Assembly (NCBI GenBank): GCA_030272585.1
Contig: BSYQ01000005.1
Location: 434,001 to 498,000 of the forward strand
Length of the DNA stretch: 64,000 nt
Reading direction: 5' to 3'
Source of the DNA: Bryopsis sp. KO-2023
Taxonomy: Eukaryota > Chlorophyta > Ulvophyceae > Bryopsidales > Bryopsidaceae
This document shows positions 1 to 11,132 of the stretch, piece by piece. Numbering within the stretch: position 1 is the first letter of the stretch; each line of letters starts with the position of its first letter. The position numbers were made by a program, and so were the translations under genes. The notes under the pieces were generated by a model. It ran no database searches. It saw only the letters and a list, made by a program, of their open reading frames with translations, and was not told the DNA's origin.

Positions 1-129
1 TAAGGTAGCCCTTTTGTTGGATGGGGAAAATGGAGTGGGTGTCCTTTCAAGCAGCATGGAGCTCTGGATTCGAAATTTTGTTGCCTGGAATGCCTTGGAA
101 ACCCTGAAGTGCCCGCTTTCTCTTGGCAG

Positions 130-3100
130 GTTGCTGGAACATGTCGAAAGACTCAAGTCGATGGGTACTCTGATGACGAAGGCATTGCAGTTAACAGCTA
201 CAGCGCTGCCATCGTTCATTCCCTCGGAATGGAGCGTCGAAACGACGTGTTGGCCAAACTCTACATGGTCAGACCAGATGTTCAATACTACGTGCGATCA
301 GCTCCCCTCCACATCTGGAAGACAGTGGTGGTCGACACTCCAAAGACCCTTGGGGAGATTTTGCCTGCATTGATGGACTACATGATAGAGACATTGGCGC
401 ACAGTGGAGAGGATGGGCGACTGTCCGCAGGTCGGTGCCTTGGTGAATTGGTCAGGAAAACGGGGGAGAGGCCTCTCCCTTGGGTGTTGCCCAGCATTCT
501 GCCCATTCTCAAGGGTGGAACGGAGTCGGAGAGTCCTGAGACAAGGCAAGGGGTTTGTTACGGTCTCTCCCAGGTTTTGGATGATCTGACGAGGTCGCAA
601 TTGACGCATCACCTGCCCATGCTGTTGCCTGCGATACAAGCCACTCTATGTGACCAGGATCCTGAGGTAAAAAAATGTCTTTCCAAAATGCATGGGATCA
701 GACTTCCGAAAGCTGCAGTTTCGGAACGGGTAGAAGTAATGGGCATTGATCACATCATATCAGATTCAAGCTGAAACACATGCTGTGGAAAAGACAGTTT
801 TAAACCGAGAGCAACTGTGCCTGGTGGTTGTTGATCAGGTCCGTGAGGCGGCGGCTGGAGCTTTCAATGCCCTTTTCAAGGCAGGTGCTGGTTCTGTCGT
901 GGATACCGTTGTTCCAGCCCTTTTGGCACAGCTTCAATCAGACAGTGGAAATTCTCAGGCCTTGGAAGGTCTTCAAGTGATTCTGAGCGTAAGACCTCAA
1001 ACGCTGAACTCCATGGTTCCAAGGCTGCTGCACAAACCCATCTCAGTCACAAATATTCAAGCCTTGTGGGCCCTGGCGAGTGCTGCAGGGGCATCCCTGC
1101 AAGCACATTTGCCCACCATTCTGCCGGCTGTTTTGTCACTGGACAGCATGGAAAGCGGGAAACCTGTGGAGGAAGCAGCAAAGGTGGATGTTTCGGAGCA
1201 CACCGCGGTGCTCATCACAGCACTGGTGCCATTGCTTGCGGAAGACAATGAAATTGTGGTGAAGACTTGTTGGACTGCCCTGGGGTCCGTCACTGCAACC
1301 ATCCCCAAGGACACGCAGCCCTCTTTTGTGCGTTGCCTGAAAGATGCGGCGGCGAGTGCCAGGGACAAGGAGAGGAGGAAAATGACCGGGGAGGAGATTT
1401 GGGTGCATGGGTTCTGCTTGCCTAAAGGGTTAGGTCCAGTCTTGCAAAGTGAGCTCGCTACTGAGGGTTTGGGAGAGCTCGTCGAGCTGACCAGCATCAA
1501 AATGCTGAGGCCATTCGTTGTTCAAATCACTGTTCCGCTCATCAGGATCATCGGTGATAGATTCCCCTGGCGAATCAAGCTTGCCATCCTCACAACGCTG
1601 GGGTTGCTGATCAACAAAGCGGGAGACGGACTCGAGGCATTCGTCCCTCAGCTGCGGGCCACTTTCTTGAAATGTCTACAGGACCCCACTCCAAACGTCC
1701 GAGACCAGGCTGCCAAGAATCTAGGTCAATTGGCTCGCAGGAGTCCCACAGTTGATCAATTGGCAGTGGATCTGTCAGGCGACGCTGCGCGAAGTGAGCC
1801 TGCGGTTCGCAGGTCGTACTTAGCAGCTCTGAGGGGAATGTTTCAAACCAGCGGGGACAGGATCAACCCTGCAGTGTTGTCTGAGACTGGCCACGAAATC
1901 GTTGCTTTGCTGTCTTCGGGAGAGGAAGAAAGCGACATTGTTGTTGTGGACGTCAACTTGTGCAAGCTCCTCAGCCGTGATGTTCCTCTCTTCAACTCTA
2001 TCGTTTCTGATCTTTTCCCCAGAATCAAAATGCCAGGAGCGGATATTAACCTGTTGGTGCAAGGCATGAAAAACCAATGCGCCCTGCACAAACTGCAACC
2101 AACGCAGTATTTCATCATGAAGGTGGGCTTCCTCTCAGGAAATATATATTCCTTTTGTGAATGTGATGACCGAGAAGATAAGTTTTTTCCAATTGTGTGG
2201 CTGCAGACGGTGCGACTCGATGAGATCATTATTGGCCGCCACGGTGTCATGCTTGTCGGCCAGCCATTCTCTAGCAGGCGGCTGGCATCGGACGCTTCTC
2301 CTGACAGGAAACTCTGCGTGCTGGACGGTCCTGTGGATGCCGTCTGGATTGAAAACATGAACACTGTTTTGGACGACAACAAGGATCCTCATCAACTTGG
2401 CTGGAAACTCCTGCTGACATCGTGGATGAACACATTGCCGCAATCGACTTTGGGACAGAGTCCAGTCGATCGAATTGGTCAGCTCTTCAGCTGGCTTCTG
2501 CCATGCAGTTTGAGGTTTTTAAGAGAGGAGACTAAAGAAGTATCCCCAAGCGAAGAGATGAATGTTGCACGTACAGCCATGAACACTATTGCTTCCCTTC
2601 TGGATGAGTTGCAGTCATCAGAGGAAGAGGACGCAGTTAAACCAGCCGGTAAAATTGCCATCCGTGTTGCCCCCACCCAACGTTGATCATAAAAAATGGA
2701 ACAAAAGAGAACCTTGTCTGACGCATCTTTTACTTGCCTGGTCCAAGCGGATGGCTTTTTCTGACACAGTTTTGATTGGTGTTCTTTCCAGGTTTAAATT
2801 TGGACCAACAAGACAAGAAGCTGTTGTGGATAGACAGCATGTTGCTTTTTTCGTTCGTGTGGTCAGTTGGAGGCACCACTGACGATCAAGGCAGAAAGAA
2901 ATTCAACAAGTTTTTTCGAGAACTTCCTGAAGGAAAGCTCGTTCCAGGGTATGAGGAAGTGATAGGGGAACCTGTCGGATTCTGTTGCCCACTCCTGCCT
3001 AACACGCAGGAAACCACGGTGAAAGACTACGTCTTCAACAAGGAAACGTCCACTTGGCAGCTGTGGACGGATACACCCACAGATGTGAACATCACTGCTG

Positions 3101-4323
3101 GAGCACAAGGTTCCATTGTGCTCATCAACGACTCGGCGAGGTAGAAAATAGCAATATTTCGATGTTCTTGGCACCTGTTGGCTTGAGTATTTCATTCTCT
3201 GAAGTGTCGATTTTTTTGTGATGGCTCAGATACCTTGCCATCCAACATAGTCAGCCCCTCCTCATGGTGGGACCGACCGGGACAGGAAAGCCGGTGACGA
3301 TCATGGGTCTCGCCAAAGAGTCGCACAGCCCAGTCTTCAAAATTTTCGCCGCCAGTACATCTGGGGACATGATCCGAGGTCAAGTGGACTGGAGACTAGA
3401 GAAACGCCGAAAGGGAGTGTTCGGGCCCAGGGTTGGTACCAAGTGTGTGATCCTCATTGATGATATCAACGTGCCAGCCAAGAACGCACAGGACACAGGA
3501 ATTCATTCGCAAGTCTTGGACAAAAAGGACCACATGAAGATGCCTCAAGGAGAGAACATTGTCGGCAACACCCTGGACGATCAAGAGCACGCCGACATGC
3601 TCTCTGAGGTCTTTTCAAAGCAAATGGACAAAGTGAAAGTGGAAACAGAGGTGAAGACTGAAAAGGCAGAAACCAAGGTCAAGATGGAAGAAAAAGGGGC
3701 AGAAACGAAGGAGGAGATAAACGAGGATCTGAATGGAGACAAGAGCAACGACACTGGAGAGTGGTGCCGCGATTCAACTGAAACAATATGCGACAAGGTG
3801 GCGCAAGTTTTTTTTTCTCCTCAATCTTGTGATACACAAGCAACTTGAATATGTGTGTTTGCATAGCAGAGCGATGGTGAGAGTGCCGAATAACATATCA
3901 CCTGTTTTCGTTTTGTATATCGGACTGCAGTTTTTGTTTTCGTTTTGCTTGTCAGGATTCGTATTTACTTTCGGTGTTGTATGTCGGACTTTCTAAGTAT
4001 TTGTTCTGCATGTGTTTGATTTGCAAGACTAAAAAGTGTTCTTCCCAGGGCTAAGATATTCATCATTATTATGCCTTCAGGAAAATCGAGGTAGTCCCTT
4101 ACGAAAGGAGGTTTTCTATTCGTCGTCGTCATCACCACCACCATTCCATTTCCATCGCAACGAAAATTCGGAACCTGTTGAATGGACAAATGAAGAGATG
4201 TTTGACGAATATGTTCGATTGCTAGAGGAAATACCAGCTATTCCTTGCCTACGCAAAAGAGCATTAAAACTAAATTTCTACTACCATTTGGAGCAACGTT
4301 TGGAAGATGATGGTTTGGTTTAA
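130..4323 (+). CDS. GCN1-dynein heavy chain chimeric gene (3' part; 5' end outside the window)
   Basis: Proposed exons are 130-666, 839-2122, 2207-2648, 2792-3140, 3230-3806 and 4081-4323, with GT-AG borders; reading phase is kept across every junction (about 1143 codons, ending TAA). Codons to about 1935 match the C-terminal HEAT repeats of GCN1, the ribosome-associated activator of GCN2 (motifs VLAKLYMVRPDV, SARDKERRK, PLIRIIGDRFPW). From about 1940 the same exon becomes dynein heavy chain: SRDVPLFNSIVSDLFP, then the AAA2 region (RHGVMLVGQPFSS, DGPVDAVWIENMNTVLDDN, PHQLGWK), WSVGGTTDDQGRKKF, and AAA3 with Walker A GPTGTGKP and Walker B-like VILIDDIN. Whole blocks are missing compared with the families: one or two HEAT stretches, most of the AAA2 core, and a segment after DDN. 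The AAA2 P-loop is degenerate. A Lys/Glu-rich stretch (about 3610-3750) and a novel tail follow AAA3. The last junction is least certain. It could be an expressed fusion, a decaying mosaic or an assembly join. Confidence 0.7.
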
Positions 4324-6450
4324 AGCGAGAATGTTGTGAATGTTGATTGATTGAGAATGTTGTGTAACCCGGTGAAAATGATGTAAATGATGTTTGTTTG
4401 TTTGTTTGTTTGTGTAACCCGGTGTAAAAAAGACTTTTCAATCAGTGAATCAATGAAAAAAGACGCACTTGACAGCAATCTGTAGCTCCAAGCTAGACTG
4501 GAAGATTTTGCATTTGTTTTTGTTTTTTCGAGTGTCGCGGCCTGGAGAAGGTGATTCATGGTGGTCATATTTTTTTCAATATATTTTTCAACACGAAATC
4601 CCACAGGTATGAAATACTCTGCACCAGCCAATGACTTGTTTTTTCCCATTCTTTCAATAAATGTATTTCATCAAGGCTGAAAACCCCATGCAGTCTTGTC
4701 CACCAATCAAATGACCAGCTGCTCTCCCATAATTGCAACCAAATTCCATATGTTTGTTTCACTTAGTGATGATGATGTGGTTTCTTGGGCAGCTATGAAC
4801 ACATCGGACAGTTTTCTTGCATCAAAAAATGATTCATTCTTATCCAGATGGAAGGATGCATCCTTTGAGAGAAGCTTGAGTTTTATGAAAGGGAAAACTG
4901 CACAAATCAACTTCCAGAATGAGGTCTCCTCAGAAGAAAAAACTGGACTCAGGAGGGATCGCTTCTCAGAAAGATGCGCCAGGTGTCTACACCGTTCTGT
5001 TCGACGGCCTCAAAAAGGTGAGCTCCCAAAAACGGCTCAGGTTCTTGGGGTATTCTTGCATTCTGGTCGGAACATCTGACATTGTACACGCCAGTCCATA
5101 TCCGTGTTGATCTGATCCCAAGTCCTTGAATGTGCCATCAATCGTGTTTGTCACTGTGTCGACCATTAGATATGGCTCTCCCGTGGAAACAACAAATAAC
5201 AAGAACGCAAGCAGAGGGCACGGCCACTTCTGATGGAGTGAGGGTTGTCCAGTGGCGGTGAAAAAAGATTTTCAAGCTGAATGAGCTCATCACATTGTTG
5301 TGATTTTATTTCAGGAGGGAGTATCTAACCCTGATGTTCATTGGACTTTTTCATCTTTTTTTTTTTGCACTTTCCTTATCAATCTCATAAGATTCCATTA
5401 CCCAAATTAATCAAATAGACGCACCCCGCCAGTATGTCACAGTTGACACAGTTGTGGGATACAACGATAGATCTGGCATTGTGAAAGCGTAGTCGAATGA
5501 TTGTCTGGTCCAGCTTCTCTTGGCTGGTCCATGTTTTGCTTTCGAGCAGCAGATTCTTGTTTCTTTCGTCCCACAACCGTCCTTGCCTGATAGAAATGAA
5601 GTAAAATTAAATAGAAAGAGGGAGTCCTTTTGTCTGTTGTGTGCTAAGAGTTGTGCCTGGAGTTTGTGCTGAGTGAAGTGTGTTTGAGTACCATTGTATT
5701 GGAGATGGTGTTATGTTGGTTTATAAAAGACTAGACAGAACTGGGAAGAAGTATAGTTTGTTGGAAGAATGATGTGATTGGCACTTGTTGTAATATTGCA
5801 TGGTTGATGAACATCTGATGAGATACTGAAGGCAGGCTGATAGCTGTAGTGACCAACTGTAATGCGACGGAGCGTCAATTGACGGTGGTAACGCAATTGA
5901 CTTCCAATTGATCTGGCTTTCATTTTTTCAAGGCACACTGAGTGTAGCAAACTGATCCCAAAAGATCACCAAGATCTGATGGTGACTGATTGAAAGCAAA
6001 TCGACTGCAGTTCAATCGTCAGTTTTCCCAGATATCACCACTCCAACTTTCCATGTCCCAACACATATAATTGGAATGGGTTGAATCTGTTGTTTTTTTG
6101 AAGTAGTTGGAGGCGGTACTTATAAATGAACGGGCCGTGAATCTGTGAAAGAGAACGGACGGTTGACAGTGTTTTTCAAAAGAGGATGAGGGCATTCTAT
6201 CCATGGTGGCTTCCTTTTGATGTTTTGTGATTATTGCTTGTTTGTTTGGGTTCTTCTTCTCTTTTTCTAGCAATTTCTTTTCACTATGGACCGACAGTAG
6301 TACGTCCAATCTTCATTTTGTGTCCCGAGCTGATTCACAAAAACTGCCTGGACCAGAAAACATTCAAAGTGCTACACATTGCCGCTTATTCAACTCGTGA
6401 GAGTATTTGATCCATTGTGAGGCGGGTGGTTTGCATCTCTTGCGGATTAG
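4324..6450. other. Intergenic, no confident gene
   Basis: Two copies of a GTGTAACCCGGTG motif and a (GTTT)n run lie at 4360-4425. An open stretch at 4696-5079 (+) has no recognisable domain. Its end, about 5030-5130, shares a diverged direct repeat with 8090-8190. The remainder is AT-rich with no coding signal I trust. Confidence 0.4.
5030..5130 (+). repeat. Diverged direct repeat, copy 1 (partner about 8090-8190)
   Basis: Both copies contain CTCAGGTTCTTGGGGTATT, then a shared run around GCATTCTGGTCG, a similar CATCTGAC/TATCCGAC block and a CGCCAG motif, all in the same order and orientation about 3.06 kb apart. The intervening DNA holds the minus-strand kinase. This could be an old segmental duplication or two copies of an unnamed dispersed repeat. 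Confidence 0.6.
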
Positions 6451-6580
6451 TTATCCATCCCAGGTTCCCCGTAGGTTCCAAACGTGACAAGAGGAGAGTT
6501 CCGTGAAACCCAGCTCAACGCTTTCGTCGCGCAGGCCATGTGCGTGCGACTCTAGCAACCAGTTTAACATCAAATTGTGA

Positions 6581-7833
6581 TTAAGGGAATTCGAAATACA
6601 GTATGAAGAAAACATAGGGTTCCCCATATCTTGTCCAGCGAAAAGAATGGAGGAATAATATTGCACAGAACTTTTTTCCCACTCTACTTCTACCACGATT
6701 GAGGTCTCTCAGACCCTGTTGTAATTCCTCCATTGTGGGTCTCTTGTCAGGGTCCTTATCCAAGCTCTGTTCCATCATTGTGTCATACGCATCTGGAGAC
6801 CCACCCTTGATCTTCTGAAAGAATGATAGAGCGGATGGTTTCCGTTCCATTTGGGTGAAAATGGGTTCGCTTTCTGGAAGGTGCTTTAGGTAACGAACTG
6901 ACCACATGACAAGCCCCAAGGAATAAACATCACATTTGGAGATGTATGTACCGCCAGCCTGAGCCTCAGGGGCAGTCCACCTGTTCATTAAAGGGAAAGA
7001 CTTGCCATCCTCGAAGGACCTGTCCACAATAGTGCACTCTACCATAACCATATTTTCGACATCCACATGTGAAAGATGTGCGTTTGGGATACTCGATTGG
7101 TCTGTCAGATCTGAATGCTTCAGAGAAGAAGTTACCTAGCCATCCCCACGTCAGCCACTTTACCATTAAGCCTTCCATATACAGTGCACAGCAAATTCTC
7201 CAACTGCACGTCGCAATGCATTTTCCCCAAATCATGGAGCCTACTGAGTCCACACGCATAATCTTGAAGCAACTGCAATCGAGCTCTCCAACCACTGGTC
7301 TTCAGCCAGTCCTCATCAATCCCTTTCGACAACAATCTCTTGGTGCAGTGCTCCATCACAATGCAAGGCTCCACTCCCCCCGTATTCCCACGATCCACCA
7401 GGGACCATCCATAGACCTGCACGAAACTGCGATGAATAATGCATCGCAACATCTCAAACTTCTGCAAAATTCGATCCAGCTGGTCATGAAGTGTTTCAAA
7501 CAGGCTGCTCATCCTCAGGATCTTAACAGGAACCAACCCGCTGTCCCACCGGCACCATGTGTCCAGGTAATGATGGACCTCTTTGTAGCTGTTGAAAAAT
7601 GCACTGCATGGTTGTAGGGCAATGAGGCCGCTTGATGTCCTGTCACTATCCCTCACAACATCAACCGGATTAATAGCTGGTGAGGTGAAGGAGGGCTTGA
7701 ATTCTTGAATTTCAGATGAACTGGGTCCATCCCTGTCCCCAAAACTCGAGTCTAGAAGATGGTCTGTCCCAGACAAAGGGCTGTTCCCATCAAAAAGCAG
7801 ATGTGTCCAAGTCCAATTCCTCGTAATCCACAT
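6581..7833 (-). CDS. Divergent protein kinase, tyrosine-kinase-like/RLK-type fold
   Basis: The first block (about 7833-7136) reads to VADVGMAR and ends at an AG/GTAACT donor. The second (about 7091-6694) runs VDRSFEDGKSFPL, RWTAPEA, SKCDVYSLGLVMW and DPDKRPTMEELQQGL. The catalytic loop HCDVQLENLL keeps the base Asp and the Asn, with Cys replacing Arg of HRD. VPVKIL supplies the ATP-anchoring Lys. DFG is DVG, which keeps the metal-binding Asp. APE and the subdomain IX/XI motifs are clear. The glycine-rich loop is not recognisable, so nucleotide binding may be weak. The intron is about 45 bp on my phase-consistent model, and the exact acceptor is uncertain. The N-terminal 80 residues or so are Ser/Asp-rich without a domain, and upstream exons may be missing. 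It could be an active kinase, a pseudokinase or a decaying copy. Confidence 0.65.
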
Positions 7834-8089
7834 TGACCCCAGAAGTAGAGCTTTCTTGCGTTGAAGAGAACGGTCTAGAGGGGGGTGAATCCTGTTTGGT
7901 CCTGTTTGGCGTTACGGGTGTCGGCGCTCATGGGTCGAGGAGAACCATCGCTTCGCTGAGGCATCTTTCAGAGGGGCGATCCCCCTAGAGTCCAGTTTAC
8001 CTCTGCAAAAGAGCCATGTTTAACGATCTGCTCGTGTCCAAGAGGCCTTTCAATTTCAAAATGCGTGAGATTCGACTAACGCACCTGTC

Positions 8090-8190
8090 GGGGCTCAGGT
8101 TCTTGGGGTATTATTGCATTCTGGTCGAAATATCCGACTGTACTCGCCAGAAGATGTATTCTGGCTTCAATCTGGACCTCTGAGTCCCAG
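8090..8190 (+). repeat. Diverged direct repeat, copy 2 (partner about 5030-5130)
   Basis: This matches the block near 5.03 kb in order and orientation, with several substitutions. It lies a few hundred bases upstream of the first exon of the kinase pseudogene. No function is evident. Confidence 0.6.
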
Positions 8191-8429
8191 TCTCAAGTCC
8201 CAAAACCTTATCAAAAAACTCTTATCAATCAATCCTGCCTACCATGCAAAAACAAGCGATGAGCGCATGCGAACATCAGCCACCGAGAACAACCATGCGG
8301 TTGAGGTTTTGTTTTTGCGACGTCCTTTTGGACAGACGCCAAGTGCGGCGGCATGAAGAGACAAATCGCCGGGAGTTCTCTTCGTCACATCAGTGCGCTT
8401 TCTCCACATGAACACATAAAAACACGGAG

Positions 8430-10410
8430 ATGAACGGGAGAGGTGCAATTCTGCGAGCCGTTCATCTAATTGTCCCTCTGCTCGTCACTGGTCGTGAATT
8501 TCAAAGTTCTTTCAGTGGAGCACGCTACAAGCTCGTGAAAATCGCTAGCAAGACGTTGCCACAGGTAACTTAGTTTTTTTTCACGAAATTCAACTTCCAA
8601 TCTTAAGGATCTTCGATTGCTGAACGGCGGTTTTTTATCAGGATTATCTGGTGGGTGAGGGTGCCTGTGATGGGGTCTGGCGTGTTACGATGATCGACGA
8701 TGAAGGAGAAACATGCCTGAGGGCGGTCAAGTCCATTCCGCTTGGAGGAAAAGTGCGACTTCTTGTGAAAGTGCGGTTGTTTTGCCCTTGATGATCGACT
8801 CTGCAAATCTGCGACTGTAAGCGTTTCTTGCGGCTGTGCAGGCAAAAAGACGCCTGGTGCCCAAGAAACTCAATCAAACTCAATCACGACTCTCCCAACC
8901 TTGTCACCTTCCATGAGGTGAGGACTCACAAATCCTTGGGTCGACATATTCACTGCATTTGTTGCTTCCAAGGAGCACACCCTGCATTGAGTACACTTCT
9001 GGTGGTCCGTGTGCAAAGGCCGTTCTGAGCAGACATGGCTCTCTTCCAGAAGGGGTTGTCCATGGCTACTTCCACCAAGTGATGATGGGAGTGGTGTACC
9101 TGCATGCTAATGTAAGTCTATCGAATCATGGTTGGCTGTTACAATTGTTGATCGGGTATTTCATGGGGTGTACGGGTGATTGGGGGTCTATATGAAATCA
9201 TCACTGAGACAATGCACTCCAGTGGGTGCTTCATCAACATGTACCATGAAGAGAATCCTCGAAAAGACAAGTTTATGATGGGCTAGGCTGAATATCTTCC
9301 ATTCAGATTTTTGGAGCTGACAATCAGTAGTGACTCTGAGGTAATCGTAGCCTGAAGAGAATATTTTTTTTTCAGAGAGTTATCATGCGGGATATCAAGC
9401 TGGGCAACATACTGATGAATTCTCAGAATGCTTAGATAAAGCTGTGCGACTACGGGAGCAGCAAGGTGAGTTTTTACTTGACAGAAGTTTACAAAGTAGG
9501 TTCCAGGCACATAAAAAGTCTCTCTTATAAATAATTGAGGTAGTTGCACAATCTGCCAGATTCTTTCTGCACTATGCGTATATTTCTCACACACAGAGTA
9601 GGTGTGGTGCTGGGCTGCCTGTCAAGGTTTTAACTATCCGACCCTGCTCTGTTGAAAGCCCCAGAAGGATGGAGATCCATGTACTCTGGTAGGGACACCT
9701 GAGTTTTTGTCACGAGAGGTGGTGAAATCTTTTCGGGCAGCTCATTCAATGACAATTCCACCACACAATGGCGAGGTAATGGGTTCACATGCTTTGACAG
9801 AACCTGTATCATAAAAACTCCTCTTGGGGATTCGGAAGCATTTGGTGGAGGAAAGAGGTTGTTGAATTCTTTTCAAGAGGATCTCAGCTGCATTTTCAGC
9901 CTTAAGTCAGCTCGTTTTTTTAATCTCAGGGAGATGCACTGGCTTTAAAAGCGAAAATCGAGCAATCTTTGAGGGGGTGAACAAATTGACTAAATTGTGT
10001 TTTTTTTGTTTTTTTTTGTTTTGGGGGGGGGGGGTTCTGGAAAAATAGCCAGTGGATATATATCACATATATGTGGGCCTGTGGAGTTTGTCTCTTCAAA
10101 ATGTTGTATGGGTGGTACCCCTTTGGAAGTCAAGGAGATTCGGGCAATCTCTATGATTGCATTGTCGAATGCAACCCCACAATACCTGAATCCCAAAGAA
10201 GCGTACAGACACTCGAAGTATCGCGTGAGGTTTGAGATTTGCTGGCCGAGATTTGTGTCCCTAATCCAGATGACAGAATCACCCTTGGAGAAGTTATTTA
10301 ACACCCCTGGTTCCAGACAGACTTATCATCTCAGGCACAAACTCAGTTGATGTGTCCAGTCAGCCGTTTGACAAACAGAAGGTTCTTCATGCGTGGAATT
10401 TGCCCCCCTC
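8430..10410 (+). pseudogene. CAMK/SnRK-like Ser/Thr kinase pseudogene
   Basis: Exon-like blocks in correct kinase order: 8430-8564 (hydrophobic N-terminus, then YKLVKIASKTLPQ); 8642-8752 (P-loop YLVGEGACDGVWRV and ATP-site Lys in RAVKSI); 8842-8920 (LNHDSPNLVTFHE); about 8975-9112 (hinge and helix D, RHGSLPEGVVHGYFHQ); about 9376-9464 (RVIMRDIKLGNILMN, LCDYGSSK); about 9664-9776 (GTPEFLSREVV at the activation loop/APE position); about 10245-10330 (NPDDRITLGEVI and HPWFQTDL). A TAG stop lies between NILMNSQNA and IKLCDYG, a TAA lies just before HPWF, and the 8842 block needs a frameshift to reach VTFHE. HRD is MRD, DFG is DYG and APE is SRE. The first two introns remain phase-correct, so it decayed from an intron-containing gene and is not a processed copy. 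Confidence 0.75.
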
Positions 10411-11130
10411 TGAAGTCCTGCAGCAGGAGCTTTTTCCCACTGATTGAATGTTTCACATTTTGTTGGAATGCAGGGCTGAAATGTTCAGAGTTCCGAGGTG
10501 GTTTCTGTCGACACAAGAACATGTAATTCAGGCTTGAAAATGTAAAAAGGAAAAACAGGGTTGGTGGTTTGGGAAAGCAAATTTGATTGGATATGTGAAC
10601 AAAAAACCAAGTTCCCAGTATGGAAAGACCAAAAAAATTAAACTGGAAGGCAGCTCGCTTTATAGTTTTTTTGGTTCTGAGCAGAATTTAAAAAAACAAA
10701 AAAATTCCAGAACTATGGAAACATCAAGATCTTGACCTATATTCTAGCAAAATTGAAACTTGTGTTCACAATTGCAACCAACAACACACGTGCGATAGAC
10801 GTGACTGTGTTGACAGAAACATCCACACAGTCACGTGTGTATCACTCGGTCAAACTAGGTCTCAATAAATTCCCTTCTCTGATGGGACTTCGTATCTCTG
10901 GGTCGCATCGTAAGTGAGTATGCTAAAGAGATAGAGATTAACAAGTATGACAAGTCTTAGATTCCTGTTTTCTGTAGCGGTGAGGACCGTTTGGAACCGA
11001 ACCAATGGAATCTTCCCCGTTTGGGATCGGCATTCAGGAGAAAGAAAAAATGTGAAACACCCCTGGTCGGGACCGCATGCGCGGACCTTGACGCACACGA
11101 CACTCAGCCAAAAGATCAGTCAAACAAGCG
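10411..11130. other. Intergenic, no gene recognised
   Basis: AT-rich sequence between the kinase pseudogene and the copy A gene, with oligo-A/T tracts near 10630-10720. No RNA gene or coding block could be supported. Confidence 0.4.
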
Positions 11131-11132
11131 AG

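Noticed and set aside
14-373. Open frame at the left edge in a second frame
   Set aside because: It overlaps the GCN1 exon in another frame and has no domain; it is a shadow.
1057-1500. Minus-strand open frame inside the GCN1 region
   Set aside because: Antisense shadow of a strongly matching GCN1 exon.
2123-2206. 84-bp segment in frame and without a stop, readable as coding
   Set aside because: Dynein homology is continuous across it and GT-AG borders are present, so it is treated as an intron that happens to be open.
3581-3796. Ser-rich minus-strand frame
   Set aside because: Antisense of the Lys/Glu-rich stretch of the chimera.
7069-7617. Plus-strand 182-codon frame
   Set aside because: Antisense of the kinase catalytic domain; the minus strand carries the motifs.
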